Below, in pieces: positions 43,446-53,511 of a stretch of 64,000 nucleotides of DNA; position 1 is the stretch's first letter; each line of letters begins with the position of its first letter. The DNA is from Anagrus nilaparvatae (Eukaryota > Arthropoda > Insecta > Hymenoptera > Mymaridae), in assembly GCA_022575985.1 (NCBI GenBank), contig JAKSXM010000272.1:21510501-21574500 (forward strand), written 5' to 3'. A program made the position numbers and the translations under genes. A model generated the notes under the pieces. It was not told where the DNA came from and made no database searches. It saw only the letters and a list, made by a program, of their open reading frames with translations.

Positions 43446-43860
43446 TTTTACGTGAAAAACTATATCAGGGGGTTTTTAATATCTTATTGTTGTTGATTCT
43501 AAATATGACCATTAAAAAACATAAAACTTCATCTAGGGGTGGGAAATTGGGGTGAAAAGGGGTAAAAAATCAATTTTTGTAAAAGGCTTTATTTTTACAT
43601 GGAAAACTATACAGGGTGTTTTTGACGTTGCTGCTTTCAAATATGACAATAAAAAAAACATAAAACTTCATCTAGGGGTGAAAAATTAGTGTGAAAAGGG
43701 TTAAAAAATCAATTTTTATAAAAAGCTTTATTTTTACTTGAAAAAAGGTATCGAGGGATTCTTGACGTTGCTGGTTTCAAATATGATCATAAAAAAATCA
43801 TAAAACTTCATCTATGGGTGGAAAATTAGGATAAAAGGGGTGAAAAATCAATGTGAATTT
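43446..43860. repeat. Tandem ~140-bp repeats (left outer arm)
   Basis: Three to four copies of a unit marked by TTTATTTTTAC, a GGGG-TTTTTGACGTTGCTG-like segment, and CATAAAACTTCATCTAGGGG. Inverted relatives of the unit recur at 50050-50400. Confidence 0.75.
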
Positions 43861-44006
43861 AAAAAAAATGAAATAAAGGGTTTTTTGGTATCAGATTTTG
43901 AATGTTTTATTATAAAGAAAACAAAAAATTTTATCTAGTAAAAATAAATATATTTTTTTATAAAAATTGATTTTCCAACCCTATTCACCCTAATTTTCTA
44001 TCCCTA

Positions 44007-44973
44007 CACACCAAACCTAAAAGAATTTTTTGTTACCCAAAAAAGAATGAATGTTTATTTAATTTTTTTAAAAGGAATTATTTTGAGTTTAATTTTTTTT
44101 AAACAAATGATTTTCATTTTAATTCTTTTCGGAATTCATTTTGACAACAAAACCTCAAAAAGAATTTCTTTTAAAAAAATAACTTTCAAAAGGTTTAGTC
44201 GGAATTAAAATTGAAAGAAAATCATTTAGAAATTAATTTATTTATAACCAATTTAAAATAGGTTATAAACAACGAGTTTTTATTTGAATTATAATTATTG
44301 CTTAACTGCTAGCAAAAAAAAAAGTTTTGTATCTTAATTAATATATTTGTTATTAAAATAACGTATTTAGTGGACGTTGTGTTTCTAAAAAAAAATTAAT
44401 TAAAATAAAAAATCTTATGGCATTACTTTTAGTTTTTAATATTCAAAATAATTTATTAACTTTAAAAATTCACTTATATGCTTAAAAAATTAAACTACAA
44501 GTAATGCTTACCAAACTGGGTATTAATTTTTCCCAAACTACATCTGCAAATGTTAATGCCATAAGATTTTTTATTTTAATTAATTTTTTTTAGAAACACA
44601 ACGTCCACTAAATACGTTATTTTAATAACAAATATATTAATTAAGATACAAAACTTCTTTTTTTGCTAGCAGTTAAGCAATAATTATAATTCAAATAAAA
44701 ACTCGTTGTTTATAACCTATTTTAAATTGGTTATAAATAAATTAATTTCTAAATGATTTTCTTTCAATTTTAATTCCGACTAAACCTTTTGAAAGTTATT
44801 TTTTTAAAAGAAATTCTTTTTGAGGTTTTGTTGTTAAAATAAATTCCGAAAAGAATTAAAATGAAAATCATATATGTTTTAAAAGAATTAAACTCAAAAT
44901 AATTCCTTTTAAAAAAATTAAATAAACATTCATTCTTTTTTGAGTAACAAAAAATTCTTTTAAGTTTGGTGTG
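44007..44973. mobile_element. 967-bp near-perfect palindrome with TA duplication
   Basis: Ends CACACCAAACCTAAAAGAAT and, from the right, CACACCAAACTTAAAAGAAT, flanked by TA (44005-44006 and 44974-44975). Arms of about 440 bp are almost identical, including AACACAACGTCCACTAAATA with its complement. The very low arm divergence indicates a recent insertion or arm homogenisation. It has no coding sequence and is a Tc1/mariner-type non-autonomous foldback by target site. Confidence 0.85.
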
Positions 44974-45149
44974 TAGGTGAACACGGTGACCTGGAAGCGT
45001 TTTATTATTCGATCAAAATGACAAAAAAAACCGTATGGTGGGGTGTTTTCTACACTAAAAAATGTCTACGAATTTCCTATCCGGACCTTCTATCCAGCTA
45101 CTTTAAGCGTTTGCTATCAATATTTTCATATTTTCAATATTGTCTTGAT

Positions 45150-45960
45150 TTTTATAATGGATTTCCTTAAAATTATGACCCTGAAAAACGACAAATTTCG
45201 ATTTTTCTTATATAAGACGTGGTCAAATTTCTGGGGGAAAAATATACAAGATCCTCTTGTAAATAATATTCAGAAAAACATATTTTGAAAACTGATAACC
45301 TTTTATAATGGATTTCCTCAAAATTGGGACCCTGAAACACGACAAAAATCGATTTTTCTTATATAAGAGGTAATCAAAAGTGAAAATAAATGGTTTCATA
45401 GGATTCCTGGGGAAAAAATACATGAGTATCTTTAGTAAATAATATTTAGAAAATTTTATTTTGTAAACTAATAAACTTTTTTGATTGTTTTCCTTAAAAT
45501 TGGGACCCTAAAACACGAAAAGAAATCGATTTTTCTCATATAAGAGGTAGTCAAAAGCTAAAATAAATGGTTTCATCGGATTTCTGGGGAAAAAATATAT
45601 AAGTTCCTTTAGTAAGTAATATTCAGAAAAATTTATTTTGTAAACTATTATACTTTTATGATTGATTTCCTTAAAATTGGGACCCCAAAACACGACAAAA
45701 GTCGATTTTTCTCATATAAGAAGTGGTCAAAAGCTAAAATAAATGGTTTCATCGGATTCCTGGGGAAAAAGTAGACAAGACCTTCTTTTAGATAATAATC
45801 AGAAAAACTTATTTTGAAAACTGCTACCTTTTTATAATAGGTTTCCTTAAAATTGGGACCCTAAAAACCAATAAAATCGATTTTTCTCCTATAAAACGTG
45901 GTCAAAAGCTAAAATAAATGGTTCCATCGAATTCTCAGGGAAAAAATAGACAAGTCCCTC
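45150..45960 (+). repeat. Tandem array of ~170-bp units
   Basis: About five units, each with AAATTGGGACCCTAAAACAC, ATCGATTTTTCTCATATAAG, and GGTTTCATCGGATTTCTGGG. A single unit in the same orientation lies at 49480-49640. A diverged version forms part of the core of the foldback at 32769 (near 33460-33560 and 34070-34190). Confidence 0.75.
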
Positions 45961-46017
45961 TGTTAATTTCAGTAGAAGCTTTCTGAATTATTTGTTCATA
46001 TGTTTTACGTATTAGGT

Positions 46018-46470
46018 GGCCCTAAAAAGGGCCGGTGGTTTTTTTTTGGATTTGATGCGTGGCTTCAACCACACGCTCCAAAATCAATAAATTCACAAGC
46101 AGACAACAAATTAAATCACCAAGGTCACAAATACACATACATACACAACATACAAAAGAGAAATCAAAAACTTACAAACATGCGAGCACCTAGTGCTCGG
46201 GTGACTTCTCCTGGCCAGGAATATCAATGTCCACCTCTTCAAGCCTACGAGCTCGGAAAATTGCACCAAGCGATTCAATCAATCACAGCTTACGAGCTGC
46301 TTCAATGAGGATTTAACGTCCGAAAGCCATGGACTCCTCCAAGTGCACCAAGCACATCAGCAACAATCAAACCAACAAACAATCTCATCCACAGCATAGC
46401 GAAGGCGTCAAGGTAGCCGCGTGCGTGAAGGCTGAAGTCAGGACAGCAAATGCTGCTTTGGCCAGATTTG
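46018..46470 (-). pseudogene. Probable histone H3 gene relic with 3' stem-loop
   Basis: On the minus strand, GGCCCTTTTTAGGGCC at 46033-46018 has the form of the histone mRNA 3' stem-loop (6-bp stem, 4-base loop) and is followed by ACC. Upstream on the same strand, near 46335, TGGAGGAGTCCATGGCTTTC resembles the histone H3 stretch encoding GGV-KKPH-R-F with the KKP codons missing. The rest of the frame is unreadable. It would be the divergent partner of the H4-like relic at 46563. Moderate confidence: the stem-loop is clear, the H3 assignment is weak. Confidence 0.4.
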
Positions 46471-46474
46471 CGGT

Positions 46475-46560
46475 TATATTTATAAGCCGTCGCTGACTTC
46501 GAGCTCGTTCACTGATTGGAGCGCGCGCGACAAATTCGTTACGAAGTTTACAATGTAAAA
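46475..46560 (+). promoter_or_regulatory. Histone-like promoter relic (TATA and CCAAT)
   Basis: TATATTTATAAGCCG near 46473-46487 is a good TATA box. CTGATTGGAGCGCG near 46513 contains an inverted CCAAT box. Both lie shortly before an ATG at 46563, a spacing and makeup common in replication-dependent histone promoters. Confidence 0.4.
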
Positions 46561-46562
46561 TT

Positions 46563-46610
46563 ATGAGACGCGGCAAGGGAGGATTTTACCAATCGGCCCT
46601 TTTCAGGGCC
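46563..46610 (+). pseudogene. Gutted histone H4/H2A-type gene: start joined to 3' stem-loop
   Basis: ATG is followed by GACGCGGCAAGGGAGGA, the usual coding for GRGKGG at the start of histones H4 and H2A (a few bases after ATG are lost). After eleven more bases comes GGCCCTTTTCAGGGCC (46595-46610), a canonical histone 3' stem-loop with TTTC loop, then ACG. Almost the entire coding body is therefore missing. H4 is favoured because H3 and H4 are often divergent, and an H3-like relic lies on the other side of the promoter-like block. Confidence 0.5.
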
Positions 46611-49052
46611 ACGTTCCTTATACGAAAAATCACATGTACTCGATGAGGTAAAGGAACAAAGGCGATAGCAAAGAAATGTTACTGCCGTAAGAGCAAAGGG
46701 AGCAAAGACCACTACTAAGCACCGCGAAGCTAAGTTCACGTGGCAAAGCTATGTGAGAGACATTCTACAATTGAGCGATTGGCGTCTGCGATCGTGCGCA
46801 GCGCTTGCGTTTGGCAGGGAGGCAACTGTTGTAAAAAAATAAATTAAAATGTGATAGTGGTAAAGATAGCAGAATAAAATAATGAAAAATTAGCAAAATT
46901 AATGAAAATAAATAGAAAACATGCAAAATTTATTTTTTTTTATTGTAAAAATTTTAGAAATAAGAAAAAATAACCTTAAAACTATAGAAGTTTATTATTT
47001 TTATTATTTTATGAAAATAAGTTTAAAGATTTAAAATAAAAAAATAAACTAAAAAATCAAGAAAAAAAATAGTAGTTTCAAAACTTTCATTCGAGCCTTC
47101 ATTCCTCTTTCATCCTCAATGAACTTAGAGAAATCTGACTATCTTATTATAATTATAATACTTATTAAAAGAAATAAAGTTTAAAATTTTTGGTGCTAAA
47201 GTTCTAAGATTAAATTTTAATTGATTTTCCTGACTTGATCCTGAAACAGTTTTGTACTCTATCTTAGTTATGTTAACGGTAAGCGAGTACCAGATATAAC
47301 TTGGCTTATAAGTTTCTTAAACTTGTAAACCTGAATAGTCCAAGTCTTAAAATTTGTTTCTTCTAGTTCTGGTGGGTAAACAGAACTAGGAAAAACAAAC
47401 TCCAAGGCTTTTGAATGTCAGGTTTCTAATTTGACTCCAAAATTTTTAAGATTTGAAAAAAAGTCTTCGAGTCTTCAGATGACTCCTATAAAGCTTTTGA
47501 GAATCAATTCTGAACTATAGAAAAATATCAAAATTATTTTTAGCAAATCCTAATAGGTAAAAAGAAATAGAAAAAAATATCCCAATTATTCTATCGGTTG
47601 CCGTTATGGTTTTGGTTCTGAAACTTTTTCTTATAGTTTTAGTTGTTAAATCGACAAACGAATAAGATACATATATCTTTTACCTTATAAGTTTCTGTAT
47701 GAATCTGATAATCTTAATACTCCAAGTCTTAAAATTTTTTTCTTCTAATTTGGATGGACCAATAGAACCAGAAAAAATAAACTTTCAGGCTCCAGCATTT
47801 CAGGTTCCTGATTTAACACAAAAATTTTAAACATTGGGTGAAGCTGTTTGGATCTTTGGATAAATAACTGGTGTAAAGATTGAGATTCATTTCAGATAAT
47901 TCTGAACCAGACAAATTTCAAAGTTATTTCTTAGTCCTCATAGTAGGTTAAATAAGAGAACTAGAAAAAACTAAACCAATTATTCTAAGTGTATTGAAGT
48001 TCTTGATTTGGATCTGAAAAATGGTTTCTTATAGATTTAGTTATTATCAACAAGTGAAACCAGATGTATCTTTTAGCGAAGAAAATAACTAGAAATCTGG
48101 GATGCTTTAATTTTGGAGATGGCTATGACACTCCCTAGTCCTACCTTTAACTATTCGCTTTTCAGTTCTAATAAAGAAAACAAACTCAAAAGGGATTTAT
48201 ATTCTGAGTTACATACAGAAACATTTCTAGCTAAAAATACATCTTGATTCACTTGTCGATAATAACTAAAACTATAAGAAAAAATTATTCAGATCCAAAT
48301 TAAGAACTGCAAACTATAGAATAATTGGGTTATTTTTTTCTAGTTCTTTTTACCTGCTAAAAATAATTTGATATTTATCTAAAGTTCAGAATTATAAAAA
48401 ATTGATTCTCAAAAGCTTTATAGGAGTCATCTGAAGACTCAAAGACTTTTTTTCAAATCTTAAAAATTTTGGAGTCAAATTAGAAACCTGACATTCAAAA
48501 GCCTTGGAGTTTGTTTTTCCTAGTTCTGTTTACCCACCAGAACTAGAAGAAACAAATTTTAAGACTTGGACTATTCAGGTTTACAAGTTTAAGAAACTTA
48601 TAAGCCAAGTTATATCTGGTACTCGCTTACCGTTAACATAACTAAGATAGAGTACAAAACTGTTTCAGGATCAAGTCAGGAAAATCAATTAAAATAATTT
48701 AATCTTAGAACTTTAGCACCAAAAATTTTAAACTTTATTTCTTTTAATAAGTATTATAATTATAATAAGATAGTCAGATTTCTCTAAGTTCATTGAGGAT
48801 GAAAGAGGAATGAAGGCTCGAATGAAAGTTTTGAAACTACTATTTTTTTTCTTGATTTTTTAGTTTATGTTTTTATTTTAAATCTTTGAACTTATTTTCA
48901 TAAAATAATAAAAATAATAAACTTCTATAGTTTTAAGGTTATTTTTTCTTATTTCTAAAATTTTTACAATAAAAAAAAAATAAATTTTGCATGTTTTCTA
49001 TTTATTTTCATTAATTTTTCTAATTTTTCATTATTTTATTCTGCTATCTCTA

Positions 49053-49222
49053 TTGAGTCCGACCCTTCCCCACTCTAAAGAAATTTTTATCGTTCTCTCA
49101 TTGGCAGATTTAAATTCCGGACCTAAAGTTACAGAAATTTCCGTTAACAGCGCTAATTTTTAACTTCTGTCATTGGTGCCGAACCTAAATTTAAACAAGG
49201 AGTGGGGAAGGGTCAGACTCAA
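49053..49222. mobile_element. 170-bp MITE with TA duplication in one arm
   Basis: Ends TTGAGTCCGACCCTTCCCCA and, from the right, TTGAGTCTGACCCTTCCCCA, with TA at 49051-49052 and 49223-49224. The opposite arm of the large inverted repeat (near 46850) reads through without it, giving the empty site. The interior mirrors CGGACCTAAA and CCGAACCTAAA only loosely. Confidence 0.8.
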
Positions 49223-50410
49223 TACCACTGCCGCATTTTAATTTATTTTTTTACAACAGTTGCCTCCCTGCCAAACGCAAGCGCTGCGCACGATCGCAGA
49301 CGTCAATCGCTCAATTGTAGAATGTCTCTGAAAAGCTACGAACGCCCGAGCTTGCCAGAGTGGCAAAGCTATGTAAAAGGCCAAGAATGCCCGAGCTCGC
49401 CAGAATCCAGGAACAACTCATATAATTTTATCTTTTTTTTTTCTTTTTTATTGGCTAAAAGAAACACCCTCTTGTTAATAATATACAGAAAAATTTATTC
49501 AGAAAACTACAAAACTTTTAAAATTGGTCCCCTTGAAATTTGGACCCTAAAAGGCAACGAAAATCGATTTTTCTCCTATAAAACGTGGTCAAAAACTAAA
49601 ATAAATGGTTTCATCGGATTTCTGGGGAAAAAATACTAAGGTATATCAATTGGAACATAATTTTAAACGTAATTTTAATCCACTGGAAAAACCGAAAGTT
49701 TTAAGAAAATCACAATTTTAAGGAGGCCAAAAAAAAAACTTTCGAGAGCTATCATAGGTTCAAAAATCGATGTTTTGTTCTGAATCCAACGAGAAACTTA
49801 TTTTTTTTACTTATATTTTAGAGTTCTGTAGGCGCGTTAGGAATCTCAGATACTTCGAAAAAAAAAAGCATGTCTTATAAAAAAATTCAAATCATCATTA
49901 TTCAAATTATGAAAATATTGACAGCAAACGCTTAAAGTAGCTGGATAGAAGGTCCGGATAGAAAATTCGTAGACATTTTTTAGTGTAGAAAAGACCCTAT
50001 TTTGTCATTTTGATCGCATAATAAAACGCTTCCAGGTCACCGTGTGAAGTTTTATAATTTTTTTATGGTCCTATTTGTAATCAGCAACTTCGAAAACCTC
50101 CTGATACAGTTTTCCAAGTAAAAATAAAGCCTTTTATGAAAATTGATTTTTCACCCCTTTTACCCTAATTTTCCACCCATAGATGAAGTTTTATGATTTT
50201 TTATGGTCATATTTGAAATCAAAAACCTCAAAAACCCCTAATATGGGTGTTCCAGTAAGAATAAAGACTTTTATTAAAAAATAATAAAGAATTTTTATAA
50301 AAATTAGTTTTTCACCCAATTTCACCCCAATTTTCTACCCCTAGATGAAACTTTATGATTTTTTTGAGTTCATATTTGGAATCAGAAGCATTCAAAACCC
50401 CCATATATAA

Positions 50411-50700
50411 ATTTAGAGCTAACAATATTAAGAATTTTCAGTTGTATAATAAAGTGGCACGTTTTGGCTTCAAAATAGGCTAAAAAAAGCATGTTTTTGA
50501 TGTTTCTACCCTTTGTACACCTTTCCTGAAGGGTTGTATACGAAAAATGACCATAAAACTGAATAGCCTATATGATTTTGGACCAGAAACCATTTCGTTT
50601 TTTATTTTTTATAAAAATTTAACCTGAAAAAACTCAAGTGGCACATTTTGGCCGCGCCGGCGGTAATCGGTTAAAGTATTTATACAAAGGATGCTCAAGT
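50411..50700. other. Spacer, nothing recognised
   Basis: Unique-looking sequence between the compound inverted repeat and the next repeat. No gene seen. Confidence 0.45.
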
Positions 50701-51004
50701 ATTAACATGGAACATGTTTATAGGGAGGTGGTACTTTAGAACTTGAAAATTAAGGGGGGGGGGTCAAATGAGACTTAGAATCATTTTAATTTAGGGACAT
50801 TGAAAAATCTGGGCTTAGGGACTTAGAATAATACAGGTTTATGGACTTAATATTATCGATTTATGAATATTTCAGGTTTAGGGAATGAAAATAGTTTGGG
50901 TTTAGAATCTTAACAGCTAGTGAGGTGATAATTACAAATTATAAAAAAAGAAAATTGTATTGTAACGTTGCGTAAAATTTGCATTATACCTACACTGAAA
51001 AAAA

Positions 51005-51165
51005 ATTCCGGTTGCCGCAACCGGAATTCCGGCTGCGGCAACCGGATTTTCCAGTTGCGGCAACCGGAATTCCAGTTGCGGCAACCGGATTTTCCAGTTG
51101 CGGCAACCGGAATTCCAGTTGCGGTAACCGGGATTCCGGTTGCGGCAACCGGAATTCCAGCTTTG
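51005..51165. repeat. 21-bp CCGGTTGCGGCAACCGG palindrome array, left end
   Basis: About seven to eight units of GGAATTCC followed by GGTTGCGGCAACC or close variants. Frames on both strands stay open through it only because the period is a multiple of three. Confidence 0.85.
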
Positions 51166-52495
51166 AAAAATGGATTTTTTTTTACGTAAAAGACATAATA
51201 TAAAACAATTCTATCCATAAAAATAGATGTTTCAAGAAGAATAATTTAAATTTTGTATAAAAGTTGTTTAAATTTATATTGTTTATTACACATTATTTAT
51301 TTAAGCTATTATTTGACTAAAAAATTTTTAAAATTATAATAGTATATTGACACTATTATTATTATTATTATAGCATTTATTTTGTCTGAGCAAAAATATA
51401 TTTTTTACTCTTGTTTTTACATAGTCAATTAATTAATTTAATATTTAAATAAGAATAAAATAAAATCTTTTAATAAATTAAAATTAGTCAAATTATTATG
51501 TTAAGTAAAATAATAAATTGCTGAAAATACCTAAAATAAATTCTGAAAGAAGTACAATTCTTGGGAAAATCATTCGATCCATAAAGTTGTCATTGTAATA
51601 ATCTTCCATTCTATCATAATTAAACATTTTCCACTAGTTTTTACTACTTTTAATCCTTTTTTTACATTTTTTACATCAAAAATATTATCAATCGTATAAA
51701 TTAGCTTTTAAGAATGCCAAAATAACTATTTTTTTCCTGACTAATTTAAATTTATTGTATTTAAGTCTTGAACCTCTCTTGAACCAAAGTAAAATATATT
51801 ATTTCAACATTAAAAATTGATTCAGACCTTTAGTTAGTATCTTTAGTTAATTTAAACTGACGTATTTTCGCTGAGACTCCCGAATTTTCCTATTGAAAAT
51901 ACAGGATTTAAGAGTTATTATGAGTATCTTTTTCTGAACCATAAAGTTTCTTAAAATATTTGATTTTCTCAAAATTTGTTTTTGTCTCAGAAAAAATTGC
52001 TTAAAAATACTCAAAAGTTCAGTATTATTTAATAGGTCTTTTAGGGGAAATAGGAAATAGGTTAGTTTAACTTATTTCTGGGCTATCACAAGGTTTTAAA
52101 CAATTTTTTGTGTTCAAATAATATATTTTAGTGTGGCTCAAGACTTAAATATTAAATATTAAACTTATTTACAGAAAAAAATTATTCAAATTAAAAATTC
52201 CATGGAAATTTAGAAGACCCTGTATAATTTAAATTATAAAATTTCTGATGTTTTTAAGGTGGATTAAGTAGGATTTATCTATACAATATTTGCTAACAAT
52301 CAGATTTAAATAAAAATAGTCAAATATATTAGTTTAAAGAAATAATGCGTAATAAATATTATTAACATTAATAATTAATTAATAACTTTTAAAAAGTATA
52401 AAAAATTATATTTATTCTTCTTAAAACATCTATTTTTACAGATAGAATTGTTTTATATTAAGTCTTTGACGTAAAAAAAAATTAATTTTTAAAGC

Positions 52496-52718
52496 TGGAA
52501 TTCCGGTTGCCGCAACCGGAATTCCGGTTACCGCAACTGGAATTCCGGTTACCGCAACTGGAATTCCGGTTGCCGCAACTGGAATTCCGGCTGCCGCAAC
52601 TGGAAATTCCGGTTGCCGCAACTGGAATTCCGGCTGTCGCAACCGGATATTCCGGTTGCCGCAACTGGAATAATCCGGTTGCCGCAACCGGAAAAATTCC
52701 GGTTGCGGCAACCGGAAT
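52496..52718. repeat. 21-bp CCGGTTGCCGCAACTGG array, right end
   Basis: About ten units of GGAATTCCGGTTGCCGCAAC. The last, nearest the terminus, keeps the full self-complementary form, while inner ones have drifted (CCGGTTACCGCAACTGG, CCGGCTGTCGCAACCGG). Confidence 0.85.
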
Positions 52719-52815
52719 TTTTTTTCAGTGTACTCCTCATCTGGAAGTAAACATGTTCCATGCATTAAGGTTGTGTTTACACAAACCGGTTATAAGTTTT
52801 TTATTGTTATTTGTT

Positions 52816-53511
52816 ATTTTATAATTAATAATTATTTGACAAAAATTTACTTGTAATTTATAGATTAGTTGTGAATTTTATTAGATGAAGGATTTCACCC
52901 TAACTGAGCTCAATCTGGACTGAAGGCTCGCAGAGACCGGTCCAAACTATTTTTTTCCGAAATACAACAAAAAATAAACGATCAGAGGGCATTTTTGCCC
53001 ATATAATTTTCTGGTCTACTGAAGGAAAAAAACTACGTTTTAACGTATACTCCCTAATTATTATAAGTCCTAGAGCCGGAATTTATAACAAGTCCCTTAA
53101 TCGAAAATATTTTAAGTGCATTTGACTTTTTCGGGTACCCTTCCTGATGAACATATTCCATTTTTGTGATTTTGGCCTACTATGGTAAATTGACTCAAAA
53201 TATTCATATTTTTGCTCCCAAATGCTTATTTTGACGAAAAAATATTTTCTTATTATGGATACAGAAAATTTTCTGCAAAATTTGATTTCGGAGTTCAAAA
53301 TTTGATTTGGACTGCGCATCTAGTTTTAAATCACATGAAAATATATATCGATCTTTGTAACTGTATATGTTTAAGAGATCGTAGCGAGCGAGTACAAAAA
53401 GTATGCAAATGTCGAAACTTATATTTTGTCTTTTGGTTAAAAGATTTATTATTGAGTGAGTGAGTTTTTAATTAATTTTTTTTTTATTTTTTAGACAAAT
53501 TTTAGTACATT
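52816..53511. repeat. Spacer with a partial GGAACATG-family piece
   Basis: At 53050-53160 the degenerate blocks TTATAAGTCC and AAGTCCCTTAATCGA with a terminal ATGAACATATTCCA indicate a decayed family member. TTTTTTATTTTTTAG at 53482-53494 could be a splice acceptor for a 5' UTR exon of the next gene. Confidence 0.45.

Larger units (their letters stand above)
43446..50410. mobile_element. 7 kb compound inverted repeat
   Basis: Outer arms 43446-43990 and 50045-50410 are inverted copies of a 130-150-bp tandem unit. Next pair: 44985-45150 with 49900-50045 (GGTGACCTGGAAGCG and TCCAGCTACTTTAAGCG pair as complements). Inner pair: about 46755-47560 with 48330-49330, nearly perfect, centred near 47950. 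Later insertions sit in one arm only (44007-44973; 49053-49222; probably the histone-like block). It is non-coding apart from captured fragments. The ends and target duplication could not be fixed, so it may be several elements or a foldback transposon with a complex history. Confidence 0.7.
50993..52730. mobile_element. TA-type foldback (CACTGAAAAA ends, CCGGTTG palindromes)
   Basis: Ends CACTGAAAAAAAATTCCGGT on both sides, TA at 50991-50992 and 52731-52732. Next to each end is an array of palindromes of the CCGGTTGCGGCAACCGG type, then matched inner arms (AAACAATTCTATCCATAAAA with its complement). The centre (about 51320-52330) is AT-rich and mostly unpaired. Same termini and target as the 32769 element, but the palindrome bears G where that one has C, so these are two sister subfamilies. 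No transposase. Confidence 0.85.
50701..52815 (+). repeat. GGAACATG-family element interrupted by a foldback
   Basis: TTAACATGGAACATGTTTAT at the left and AAACATGTTCCATGCATTAA with ACACAAACCGGTTATAAGT at the right are the same end blocks as at 14.7 kb. The interior keeps the G-tract and the degenerate GGGACTTAGAATAAT blocks. The foldback at 50993-52730 splits it. Comparison with 14820-14845 (GAGGACTAGGTAC) shows the undisturbed site. Confidence 0.75.

Noticed and set aside
46000..46308. 102-codon frame over the histone-like block
   Set aside because: It crosses the stem-loop and has no protein-like pattern. The stem-loop and promoter-like elements explain the conservation better.
50910..51218. 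Open frames reading as (PVAATGI)n or (LRQPEF)n repeats at 50.9-51.2, 52.4-52.8 and 35.5-35.9 kb
   Set aside because: They are translations of 20-21-bp palindromic DNA arrays. They stay open in several frames and on both strands, have no conserved start, and lie inside foldback ends.
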